Below, piece after piece: positions 25,544 through 33,267 of a stretch of DNA of 64,000 nt. The stretch is taken from the NCBI GenBank assembly GCA_029213065.1, contig JARGPH010000023.1:1-64000 (forward strand), written 5' to 3'. The stretch is from Verrucomicrobiales bacterium. GTDB taxonomy: Bacteria > Verrucomicrobiota > Verrucomicrobiia > Verrucomicrobiales > DEV007. Every line of letters starts with the position of its first letter. Position 1 is the stretch's first letter. A program made the translations under genes and the position numbers. The notes below the pieces were generated by a model. That model was given only the letters and a program-made list of their open reading frames with translations. It did no database searches and had not been told where the DNA came from.

Positions 25544-26392
25544 ATGAAACTATCGCTACTGCTTTCCCTTGTTCTGATTTTCACGGCTTCGGCCTCACTC
25601 AAGGGGGCTGATACTCCTCCGGCGATTCCTCTCTGGGAGGCTGGTGCACCGGGTTCGGAGGCGCGGAAAGATGAAGCGGAAAAGATTGAGGGGACGAATA
25701 TCACGAATGTTCACAATCCGTCTCTGACGCCTTATTTGCCTGACGCGGATAAGGCGACGGGCACGGCGGTGATCGTCTGCCCGGGTGGTGGTCATAAGAA
25801 GCTGTGCGTGGGGCACGAGGGCTATGCCTTGTGCGAATGGTTTCGTGATCAGGGGATTGCGGCTTTTCTTTTCAAATACCGTCTTTCCAATGAGGAAGAC
25901 ACTCCCTACACCCTCGAAGGGGATGCGATGGACGATACCCGAAGGGCGATCCGGACGGTGCGAAGCCGCGCGAAAGAATGGAATATCAACCCCGACCGGA
26001 TCGGAATCCTCGGATTTTCCGCCGGAGGAGAGCTTGCGGCCTACGCCGCGATGTGGCCGGAGGCGGGCGATCCGAAAGCGACTGACCCGATTGAGAAAGT
26101 GAGCAGCCGTCCCGACTTTCAGGGTCTGATTTATCCGGGGAAATCCGATACCTTTACCGTCGAAGAGGGAATGCCTCCGGTGTTTATCGCCTGCGGATAC
26201 GGGGATCGTCCTGACATCGCCAAAGGGATGGCTTCGGTTTATTTGGAATACAAAGAAGCCGGCGTGAAAGCAGAGCTCCACATTTACTCGAATGCCGGTC
26301 ACGGATTCGGGTATCGTCACGATTCAACGAGCGCGGCGGGCAAGTGGGTCGACCGGTTTCAAGAATGGCTCGTCGACAGTGATCTGCTCTGA
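25544..26392 (+). CDS. Secreted alpha/beta hydrolase (acetyl-xylan-esterase-like)
   Basis: 282 residues from ATG 25544, which opens a signal peptide (MKLSLLLSLVLIFTASASLKGA); the frame is open upstream to 25418 but without signal character. Motifs are the oxyanion block CPGGGHKKL, nucleophile elbow GFSAGG with Ser159, and base His in NAGHGFG. An Asp near GDRPD is a candidate acid. This resembles the BD-FAE/endo-xylanase-associated esterases that remove acetyl groups from plant or algal polysaccharides. It is followed by the sialate-O-acetylesterase-type gene. The substrate is inferred. Confidence 0.88.
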   Translation: MKLSLLLSLVLIFTASASLKGADTPPAIPLWEAGAPGSEARKDEAEKIEGTNITNVHNPSLTPYLPDADKATGTAVIVCPGGGHKKLCVGHEGYALCEWFRDQGIAAFLFKYRLSNEEDTPYTLEGDAMDDTRRAIRTVRSRAKEWNINPDRIGILGFSAGGELAAYAAMWPEAGDPKATDPIEKVSSRPDFQGLIYPGKSDTFTVEEGMPPVFIACGYGDRPDIAKGMASVYLEYKEAGVKAELHIYSNAGHGFGYRHDSTSAAGKWVDRFQEWLVDSDLL

Positions 26393-26482
26393 GCGTGCTC
26401 CTTTCCGCATGTAGTCACCTTGACCGCGGAAGCGCTGCCTTATACGGTCGCGCTTGTGAAATTTTCTATGCTTTTCAATCCA

Positions 26483-28720
26483 ATGAAACTCTCCGGTATC
26501 AAACCACTCGTTCTCTTATTCGCTCTTTCTGTCGTCGGTCAGGCGAAAGCCGATGTCACGGTTGGCAAGATTTTCGCCAGCAACATGGTGGTTCAGCGTG
26601 ACACCGAAGCGCCGTTCTGGGGAACCGCAGACGCCGGAGAGAAAGTGGCGCTCTCGGCCTCGTGGGGTGCTGAAGCGGAAACCACTGCCGATGCCGACGG
26701 ACGCTGGCGGGTGAAGCTCGAGACGCCTCCCGCGGGAGGTCCGTTTACGATTACAATTCAGGGCAGGAATAAGGTCGAATTGACCAATGTGTTGTCAGGT
26801 GAAGTTTGGCTCTGTTCGGGGCAGTCGAACATGCAGTGGAGTGTGGCCAATTCGGACAACGCGAAGGAGGAAATCGCGAATGCGAATCATCCTGAGATTC
26901 GACTCTTCACGGTGCAGAACGACGCCCGAAACGAAGCGGTTGAGGAGCTGGTGCGGGTCACGAGTTGGGTGCCCTGTTCTCCGGAGAGTGTGCCGGGTTT
27001 CAGCGCGGCGGGCTATTATTTTGGCCGCAAGCTGCAAGAGGATCTGAACGTGCCGATCGGTCTGATCAATTCCTCCTGGGGTGGCACCGGTGTGGAGGCG
27101 TGGACGCCTTCGTGGGGGCAGGAGGATGATGAGGTGGCTCAGCGCATCAAGGAGAGCTGGGACAAGCGGGATGCAGACTACACCCCTGAAAAGGAGCAGG
27201 CTCTCTTCGAAAAGCAGACTGAGGAATATAAGGTCAAATACGAGGAATGGGTCAAAGGAGGCAAGGAAGGGAATGCTCCCCGCAAGCCGCGCAAGGAAGG
27301 TCAGCCTCATGACAACCGGAACTATCCCTCCAACCTCTACAACTCGATGATCCATCCCATCCGCACCTTCGCGATCCGCGGTGCGATCTGGTATCAGGGC
27401 GAACACAATGCGGGGCAGGGGGCTCACTACGAAGTGATGTTGACCAATCTCATTGAATCGTGGCGCAAAGACTGGGGCTACGATTTTCCTTTTTACGCGG
27501 TTCAGTTGCCTAATTTTATGGGGGCGTGGAAATCCCCGGTCGAGGACAGTGGCTGGGCGCAGACCCGGGAAGCCTTCATTCGCGTAGGGGAGAACGTGCC
27601 GAATACCGGCATCGCGATCACGATTGATATCGGGGAAGCCGAAAATATTCACCCTTCCAACAAGCAGGATGTCGGTGACCGCCTCGGCCGCCTAGCCCTG
27701 CGTAAGACCTATGGGAAAGAGGGATTTGCCTGGTCCGGTCCGATTCCTGAAACCTGTGATTTCAGCGATGGTAAAGCGGTCGTGACATTTGAAACCGGCG
27801 GCGCGCCTTTGGGTATCCGTGACGGCGAGACTCTGGAAGGCTTTGCTCTCACGGGCGATGACGGCGTTGCCTACCCTGCCAAAGCAATCATTGAGGGGGA
27901 AAACAAGGTCGTCGTGAGTTGTGAAGAGGTCCCTGAACCTTTCATGATTCATTACGCGTGGGCTAACAATCCGATCGATCCCGGTGGACCGATTGGCGCA
28001 GCGAACCTCGTGAATAAGGGCGGTTTGCCGGCGACGCCGTTCCGCTTCGGCTCGATTCCACCTTTCGATACCTTCGCCAAAACGCTCCCCGAAGAGGCCG
28101 GGAAATACGAGCTTCTTTACGCCTTTGACCCTCTGCAAGCTAAGCTCACGGGAGGCAATGATTTTGTCTATGAGGTCGATAACTCCGCGACCCTTCAGGG
28201 CCCCGTCAAGAAAGTCGCCTACTATCTGGCGCTTCAGGATATGGAGGGAAAAACCACCTACGCCTTCGTGAGCATGGACCCGTTTGATTCCGATCTGAAA
28301 AAGTTGGGGGTGCCAGCGAAGAGCAGCGGGGCGCGTTTCCAGCAGAAAGTGACCGGGGCGCTTATCAAGTCCAATGCCGCTAATGTGAAAGCGGGTGAAT
28401 TCCCCGAAGGCTGCAACATCGAGTTCTGGGACTGCAACTATGGTCCCGGCAACCAGACCGGGATTGAGGGTGGTGACAACGCGACGTTCGACTTCGGAGA
28501 TCAGATCAACACGGAGGTGTCACCGGGCTACAGTTGCATGCAGATACACAACTGGCAGCACAAGCAGACCGTGATCGCTTTTAACAAATTCGGTTCCGGC
28601 AAGAACTGTGATCTCGGGGTTGGAAACTGTGAGATACCCGGGGAGAACCCGGACTGGACCTTCACTTCGAGCGGTAATCAGACTGCCCGGGCGGAATTCA
28701 AAGTGCTGATTCTCCGGTAG
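26483..28720 (+). CDS. Secreted sialate O-acetylesterase-type SGNH hydrolase with extra C-terminal domain
   Basis: 745 residues from the ATG at 26483; an ATG at 26468 is also in frame. Signal peptide MKLSGIKPLVLLFALSVVGQAKA. The N-terminal beta domain (residues ~25-105) leads to the SASA catalytic part: SGEVWLCSGQSNMQW with Ser115, GLINSSWGGTGVEAW, and GAIWYQGEHNAG. A DxxH block is in IGEAENIHPSNKQDVG (Asp is in the preceding TIDIG). From about residue 520 a second all-beta domain of ~225 residues with several Cys and Asn/Gly-rich turns follows (for example FWDCNYGPGNQTG). It probably de-acetylates sialic acids or other acetylated sugars outside the cell. The role of the extra domain is not known. 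Confidence 0.88.
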   Translation: MKLSGIKPLVLLFALSVVGQAKADVTVGKIFASNMVVQRDTEAPFWGTADAGEKVALSASWGAEAETTADADGRWRVKLETPPAGGPFTITIQGRNKVELTNVLSGEVWLCSGQSNMQWSVANSDNAKEEIANANHPEIRLFTVQNDARNEAVEELVRVTSWVPCSPESVPGFSAAGYYFGRKLQEDLNVPIGLINSSWGGTGVEAWTPSWGQEDDEVAQRIKESWDKRDADYTPEKEQALFEKQTEEYKVKYEEWVKGGKEGNAPRKPRKEGQPHDNRNYPSNLYNSMIHPIRTFAIRGAIWYQGEHNAGQGAHYEVMLTNLIESWRKDWGYDFPFYAVQLPNFMGAWKSPVEDSGWAQTREAFIRVGENVPNTGIAITIDIGEAENIHPSNKQDVGDRLGRLALRKTYGKEGFAWSGPIPETCDFSDGKAVVTFETGGAPLGIRDGETLEGFALTGDDGVAYPAKAIIEGENKVVVSCEEVPEPFMIHYAWANNPIDPGGPIGAANLVNKGGLPATPFRFGSIPPFDTFAKTLPEEAGKYELLYAFDPLQAKLTGGNDFVYEVDNSATLQGPVKKVAYYLALQDMEGKTTYAFVSMDPFDSDLKKLGVPAKSSGARFQQKVTGALIKSNAANVKAGEFPEGCNIEFWDCNYGPGNQTGIEGGDNATFDFGDQINTEVSPGYSCMQIHNWQHKQTVIAFNKFGSGKNCDLGVGNCEIPGENPDWTFTSSGNQTARAEFKVLILR

Positions 28721-28750
28721 AGTGACAGGGGCACCGGGGAGTAGGCGTGG

Positions 28751-30268
28751 TCAGGTAGTTTCTTTCGCCAACTCCTTCTCCAATCCGTCACAAATCGTCT
28801 CGAGCACTTTGATGCGGGCGTAGCGTTTGTCGTTGGCCTCGACGAGAGTCCAGCGGGCGCGGTAGGTGCTGGTGCGTTCGACCATTTCGTTGACGGCTGC
28901 TTCGTAGGCATCCCATTTTTCACGGTTCCGCCAGTCCTCCTCGGTGAGTTTCCACTTCTTGTGAGGGAGCTGCTTGCGTCGCTCGAATCGCTGGCCCTGC
29001 TCTTCTTTGGTGATGTTCATCCAGAACTTGCAGACGACGGTGCGATTGCTGACGAGCTGTGCTTCGAAGTCATTGATCTCGGCGTAGGCGCGCCTCCACT
29101 CATCTTCGGTCGCAAAGCCCTCGACGCGTTCGACGAGAACGCGGCCATACCACGAGCGGTCAAAAATGGTGACACGACCGGCGAGGGGAATATGACGCCA
29201 GAACCTCCAGAGGTAGTGGTAGGAAAATTCCTCGGCTGTCGGGGCCATGATAGGAATGACCTGGGAAAGTCGTGAATCGAGACCGGGGATGATTCTGCGA
29301 ATCGCGCCGCCTTTTCCGGCGGCGTCCCAACCTTCGAAGGCGATGACGGTGGAGATCCCGGCATCCTGGGCCTGACGGGAAAGCAGGTTGAGGCGGCCCT
29401 GCAATTCCTCGAGCCGCTCGGCATACTCCGCTTTGGCCAAACTCAGGGTCATGTCGAGCTGGCTCAAGATCGTAACGCCCGGGGTGGGATTGTAGGAGAG
29501 GTCGGAAATGGCCTCGGTCTCGACTTTGGCTGCTTTTGCTTCGCCGCCGGATGGCATTGCCTGCTGAATGTGGCGGCGAATGCGCTCGAGGAGAGTCCCC
29601 GCGACGGAGAGAGTCCGGTAGCGTTCATCGGCTCCCTCGACGATATGCCATGGGGACTGGCCGCGGCTCGTTTTGGTGATGGCTCGCTCGCTCGCCTCGG
29701 TGAAATCGTCGAACTTCTCCCAGTTCTCCCAGTCTTTTTCTTTTACCCGCCAGCTCGTGAGGGGATCCTCTTCAAGCTGTTGGAAGCGTTCCTTTTGCGC
29801 ATCGCGGCCCAGGTGCATCCAGAATTTCACGATGAGGACCCCGTCGTCGGTGAGCGCTTTCTCGAAGTTTAAAATCTGGTCGAGTTCCTCGTCGAATTCC
29901 GCGTCAGATGTCTTGTTGTAGACCCGGTTGAGAATGGGATCTGAGTACCAGGCGCTGAGAAAGAAGCCGATACGACCGAATGCGGGGAGGTCTCTCCAGT
30001 AGCGCCAGAAGGTCGGGCGCTGCGCCGTTTCCTCGGTCGGCGTTCCATAGGCCCTTGCGATGAGTCCGCGAGGGTCGAGCCATTCGTGGAGGAGGTTGAT
30101 CGTTTCGCTTTTTCCCGCTCCATCGACTCCGCCGAAAAGGACGATGACGGGGAAGGGGGCCTTCCTCAGGGCGGTCTGAGTTTCGAGAAGTTGCTGTCTC
30201 AAAGGAGGGGCCTTTTCGGCGTAGTCTTCTTTTGAAACTTTTCGATCAAGCTCGGCGGTATCAAACAT
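28751..30268 (-). CDS. pap: Polyphosphate:AMP phosphotransferase, tandem PPK2 domains
   Basis: 505 residues containing two PPK2 domains. The first has Walker A GGVDGAGKSE at about residues 46-55 and a YGTPTEETAQRPTFWRYW segment. The second has GWDAAGKGG at about residue 312 and FDRSWYGRVLVERVEGF. The second domain has the intact Walker B-type DRSWY block; in the first it reads FLSAWYSDP, so the first may be a non-catalytic copy. The family makes ADP from AMP with polyphosphate. A 9-bp hairpin lies directly upstream of the start. Divergent from a GNAT acetyltransferase. Confidence 0.93.
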   Translation of the reverse strand: MFDTAELDRKVSKEDYAEKAPPLRQQLLETQTALRKAPFPVIVLFGGVDGAGKSETINLLHEWLDPRGLIARAYGTPTEETAQRPTFWRYWRDLPAFGRIGFFLSAWYSDPILNRVYNKTSDAEFDEELDQILNFEKALTDDGVLIVKFWMHLGRDAQKERFQQLEEDPLTSWRVKEKDWENWEKFDDFTEASERAITKTSRGQSPWHIVEGADERYRTLSVAGTLLERIRRHIQQAMPSGGEAKAAKVETEAISDLSYNPTPGVTILSQLDMTLSLAKAEYAERLEELQGRLNLLSRQAQDAGISTVIAFEGWDAAGKGGAIRRIIPGLDSRLSQVIPIMAPTAEEFSYHYLWRFWRHIPLAGRVTIFDRSWYGRVLVERVEGFATEDEWRRAYAEINDFEAQLVSNRTVVCKFWMNITKEEQGQRFERRKQLPHKKWKLTEEDWRNREKWDAYEAAVNEMVERTSTYRARWTLVEANDKRYARIKVLETICDGLEKELAKETT

Positions 30269-30297
30269 AATAAGGTCGGATGGTAAGAGACCTTATT
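30269..30297 (-). promoter_or_regulatory. Inverted repeat next to the pap start codon
   Basis: AATAAGGTC (30269-30277) and GACCTTATT (30289-30297) form a perfect 9-bp inverted repeat around an 11-base loop. It lies directly in front of the pap ATG at 30268. In mRNA it would be a hairpin at the ribosome-binding region; as DNA it could be an operator. No Shine-Dalgarno motif is otherwise visible. Confidence 0.45.
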
Positions 30298-30398
30298 CCG
30301 ATTGAGCGGCACAGACATCTGAAAATGTGAAAAATTGGGTTTTCCACGGTTCGGGCGAAAGGTATTCTCAACGGGACGTGATGACCTGATGTCCGGTT

Positions 30399-30434
30399 CC
30401 GGAGTGCCTTGAGTATCAGGGAACTCCGGTTTTT
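30399..30434 (+). terminator. Intrinsic terminator-like hairpin in the leader of the GNAT gene
   Basis: CCGGAGT pairs with ACTCCGG (30399-30405 / 30423-30429). An inner stem CCTTGA/TCAGGG has one G-T pair, with a one-base mismatch between the stems. TTTTT follows at 30430-30434. There is no upstream plus-strand gene for it to end: pap is divergent. It lies 14 bases before the GNAT ATG, so it may be an attenuator or the 3' end of a small RNA from 30298 on. Confidence 0.6.
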
Positions 30435-30448
30435 CTATGAGGTGCTGA

Positions 30449-31066
30449 ATGGACAAATCCTTTACAAAAATGACGATACGATGTGCGACGGCCAATGATG
30501 AAGCGGCGATTCGTGAGCTTGTTTTCGGTATTCTCGGGGCCTACGGGCTGGAACCTTCCCCTGAAGATACCGATGCGGATCTCTACGATCTGAAGGGGCA
30601 TTATTTCGACTGCGGGGGAGATTTCTCGGTCATGCTCGATCTGGACCAGATCATCGGAACGGTTGCGATTCACAACATGGGAAGTGGCCTCTGTGAACTG
30701 AGAAAGATGTATCTCGACCCTGACTATCGCCGCCGCGGCCTCGGTCGGCAGCTGTTGGATTACAGCCTCGGGAGGGCCCGTGAACTCGGGTTTCGGCGAA
30801 TCACGCTTGAGACAGCGTCGGCGCTGAAAGAGGCAATCGCTCTATACGAAAGCTATGGCTTCAAGCGAATCGACCCGGAGCATCTCGCGCCACGATGTGA
30901 TATCGCGATGGCTCTGGACCTCAAGGTGAGGCCGGGCGGGGCTAGCTGCTCCAGCGTCCGCCGGGAGAGACGAAGGGAAGCATTTGGCGCCAGGTCTCGG
31001 AGTAGTCCGTTTTTCCGATCGCGCCGATCATTTTCTGACCGGTCTGCCGTTTCCACTCTTTGGTGA
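30449..31066 (+). CDS. GNAT-family N-acetyltransferase with anomalous C-terminal tail
   Basis: 205 residues from ATG 30449, preceded by GAGGTG at good spacing. The GNAT domain spans about residues 9-160: IRCATANDEAAIRELVF, the acetyl-CoA motif A in YRRRGLGRQLLDYSLGRAR (R/Q-x-x-G-x-G/A pattern), and motif B LYESYGFKRID. The last ~45 residues after MALDLKV are rich in Arg/Ser and unlike the family, and they overlap the end of the secreted His/Cys protein gene on the other strand by 125 bases. A stop codon lies in a neighbouring frame just after the domain end, so a small frameshift near 30900-30930 could have removed the natural stop. Substrate unknown. Confidence 0.85.
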   Translation: MDKSFTKMTIRCATANDEAAIRELVFGILGAYGLEPSPEDTDADLYDLKGHYFDCGGDFSVMLDLDQIIGTVAIHNMGSGLCELRKMYLDPDYRRRGLGRQLLDYSLGRARELGFRRITLETASALKEAIALYESYGFKRIDPEHLAPRCDIAMALDLKVRPGGASCSSVRRERRREAFGARSRSSPFFRSRRSFSDRSAVSTLW

Positions 31067-31679
31067 AAGACTCGGCACTGTGGCAGCCCCAGCTCTTGCA
31101 GTAGGCACCTTTGGCGAAAATTTTGCGATCGATTTTCCGGATGTCACGCTGGTGCAGAAACACTTTAGATGCACCGAGGATGTGGTTGCTGTAGTCGAGG
31201 ACGAAGCAGTACTTATTGGAATGACCGAAATATTCGAAGCCTGAAACCTTGACCTGCTTGCGGTTCTGGCCGGCGTTGAGATAATTGATGAGCTGTTCGG
31301 TGGTGTCGTACCAGACCAGCTTGATTTTGTATTTGTCGCGGACGCTCTCGATGTTGGCGATGAGGGGATCACCGTCCTCTTTTTCGCGTGAAACATAACC
31401 GGGACGATAGACGAGCCAGGTGATGTTGATCTGGTCGTTGGTTGCTTTTTGAAGCTGTTGCACGCGAATGCGGGCAGTGCGGATGAAATTGCCCCACCAC
31501 TGATCGTGTCTGTGTGCTTCGCGACGGTAGTTCTCCCAGTAGCGCAGTGCCGGTCCGCCCGATACGAGGATGTATTCGTCGTTCGGGTCGAGTGCGGCCT
31601 CGGCGGATTGGTCGAAACTGCAGAAGAGGAGCAATGCCGCGAGAAAAACGGTGAAGAAGCTGGAAGATTTCAGAAACAT
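30942..31679 (-). CDS. Secreted protein with candidate His/Cys catalytic pair
   Basis: 245 residues. Signal peptide MFLKSSSFFTVFLAALLLFC..., cleavage near AEA/AL. The rest does not match a family I recognise with confidence. A hydrophobic strand ends in FEYFGHSN (His153), and 46 residues later KGAYCKSWGCHSAES has Cys199 after a second strand. His then Cys in this order and spacing recalls clan CD (caspase/gingipain-like) cysteine peptidases; this is inference. It is 84 bases downstream of the PGRP-type amidase lipoprotein on the same strand. It shares its last 125 coding bases with the convergent GNAT gene. Confidence 0.65.
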   Translation of the reverse strand: MFLKSSSFFTVFLAALLLFCSFDQSAEAALDPNDEYILVSGGPALRYWENYRREAHRHDQWWGNFIRTARIRVQQLQKATNDQINITWLVYRPGYVSREKEDGDPLIANIESVRDKYKIKLVWYDTTEQLINYLNAGQNRKQVKVSGFEYFGHSNKYCFVLDYSNHILGASKVFLHQRDIRKIDRKIFAKGAYCKSWGCHSAESFTKEWKRQTGQKMIGAIGKTDYSETWRQMLPFVSPGGRWSS

Positions 31680-31763
31680 GATCCCTCGGTGGGTGGTTGT
31701 TTAAATTTTCGGCAGGTGCCAATAATACGGTCTCCTATCGCAAACGCAACCGGCGCAAAAGAA

Positions 31764-32591
31764 TCAGCTTAAGCCGATCCATTGAGTGACGCGATTTCCG
31801 ATACGGTCGATGAATTGATAGACCATACGTTTGCGTCGCTCTTCTTCTTTCCGTTTTTCCTCCTGCTCGCGAATCTGAGCGTCATATTTCACGAGTTTTT
31901 GATGGTGACGATTGATGCGTCCGACAAACCAGCGCCAGGTGCCTCCGGGTTGACCGTTTTCCATGAGGAAATGCGGGCAGTTTTTGTTGGGAGTATCATA
32001 GCCCTCACGCGGCCAGTGGTAATGAGCGCGGATGTTCTCAATCGGAATATTGTGATGATACATCAATGATGCGGCCAGTTTCGCGGTGCGATCCATTGTC
32101 GCGAGCTGGTTGTTTCCCTTGTGCTCGCACATTTCGATTCCGATTGAATAGGTGTTTCCGGGGCCGTCGAAATCGGCGTGCTCGCCACGTTCGTCCGTGG
32201 GAATGTGCTGAATTACGGTGTCGTCCTGAACCGTGAAGTGCCAGCAAAGATAACCGCAAACCCCGCCGCGGAGGGCTCCCCGTTTCAGGGCTTTGGCATG
32301 GGCGTAGGCATCACCGGTGTAGTTCTGGGTGCTGTGAATTGTGATGAACTTGGGATCCAGTTTCCGGAAGAGACGACGACCGTATTTTCCTTTCTCAATG
32401 AGATCCACTTTCAGGTTCAGCTCCTTGTTTGCCTCGTTTGGATTCACGGCAACGTCAGCGATTGCTCCCATTTCGCGTTCCCAGAGTTGGCTCTTGGAAC
32501 TCGATGAAGAGGAGGTGGTATTGCAGGCGGGAAGCGCAATGAAAACACAGAGAAGACAGGCTGCCGTGAGGGCGTGAACAAGTTTTTTCAT
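31764..32591 (-). CDS. N-acetylmuramoyl-L-alanine amidase, lipoprotein of the Amidase_2/PGRP type
   Basis: 275 residues from ATG 32591; the frame extends to 32633 without signal character. Lipobox is LPAC with Cys23. Zinc ligands of the Amidase_2 fold: His86 in ITIHSTQN, a His in AHYHWPREG and Cys in KNCPHF (Cys in the usual Asp/Cys position). The fold blocks CWHFTVQDD and YSIGIEMCEH are as in AmpD/PGRP enzymes. It should cleave the amide between MurNAc and L-Ala in periplasmic peptidoglycan. The C-terminus has a charged coiled-coil-like stretch (REQEEKRKEEERRKR). Probably in one operon with the His/Cys protein. Confidence 0.92.
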   Translation of the reverse strand: MKKLVHALTAACLLCVFIALPACNTTSSSSSSKSQLWEREMGAIADVAVNPNEANKELNLKVDLIEKGKYGRRLFRKLDPKFITIHSTQNYTGDAYAHAKALKRGALRGGVCGYLCWHFTVQDDTVIQHIPTDERGEHADFDGPGNTYSIGIEMCEHKGNNQLATMDRTAKLAASLMYHHNIPIENIRAHYHWPREGYDTPNKNCPHFLMENGQPGGTWRWFVGRINRHHQKLVKYDAQIREQEEKRKEEERRKRMVYQFIDRIGNRVTQWIGLS

Positions 32592-32700
32592 GAAGTGGGA
32601 TGATTCAAGAACGGAGCAGTAACTTACGATCACAGGGATAAATTCGCAAATTTATTTAACAAAATTTAAAAACTTATTAGCATTGATAGTCAATGTTGGT

Positions 32701-32732
32701 ATAAAACAGGCGTGAGTCGCCTGTAATTTTAT
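32701..32732 (-). terminator. Intrinsic terminator downstream of the glyoxalase gene
   Basis: ACAGGCG-tgagt-CGCCTGT (32706-32724) forms a 7-bp stem with a 5-base loop. It is flanked by an A-rich run on the left (U-rich on the minus strand), consistent with minus-strand termination after the gene ending at 32745; a T-rich run on the right could make it bidirectional. Confidence 0.7.
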
Positions 32733-32744
32733 AAAAGTAACGTT

Positions 32745-33125
32745 CTAGCGCTCCAGGATCTCGACTTCGTAGCCGTCGGGATCGGTCACGAACGCCATTT
32801 TCGACTTGGCGCCGGAAGGGAATGCTTCGCGCCAGTCTTCGGGCCAGATTTCGATGCCGTCTTTTTCGACTTTGTCGCAATACTCCATGATATCCTCGAC
32901 ACCGACAGCGGTGTGCATGAGGTCTTCGGGGAATTCGACTTTGAAGTCAGGCGAGTAGCAAAGTTCGAGAAAGTGATCATTTCCCTCGAGTTCGAGGAAG
33001 GCCAGTTCGTTCCCGGCAGGGGATTTATCGGTGCGGCGGGTGAGCTTGAACCCCAGCTTTTCGTAGAACTTGGTCGTTGCATCGATGTTGCTGACCCGGA
33101 TTCGTGTGTGGAGAAATTTGATCAT
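32745..33125 (-). CDS. Glyoxalase/VOC superfamily protein (lactoylglutathione lyase-like)
   Basis: 126 residues from ATG 33125; upstream in-frame residues are not conserved. Metal ligands of glyoxalase I fit: His6 in FLHTRIRV, Glu in FLELCYS, His in LMHTAVGV and Glu in YEVEILE. Other typical blocks are KFYEKLGFKLTRR and FVTDPDGYEVEI. Length equals the usual 125-140 residues. Glyoxalase I converts the methylglyoxal-glutathione hemithioacetal to S-lactoylglutathione; many family members have other substrates, so this is a likely but not certain call. Downstream is a clear terminator. Confidence 0.9.
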   Translation of the reverse strand: MIKFLHTRIRVSNIDATTKFYEKLGFKLTRRTDKSPAGNELAFLELEGNDHFLELCYSPDFKVEFPEDLMHTAVGVEDIMEYCDKVEKDGIEIWPEDWREAFPSGAKSKMAFVTDPDGYEVEILER

Positions 33126-33267
33126 GCGAAACGATGCGGTGAAACCGGAAAATCGCAAGTGAGCATAGAGGGGCGTTGACGCCATTTTTGCGTGGTAATA
33201 CGGTAAACTGAGACGACGATTCACACGAATCAAAGGCGCTTGCCCGTACTGGCGCGATCAGGAAATT

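Noticed and set aside
30298-30398. Known riboswitch class (guanidine or fluoride) before the GNAT hairpin
   Set aside because: A few words such as ACGGGACG look similar by chance, but the conserved stems of those classes could not be drawn.
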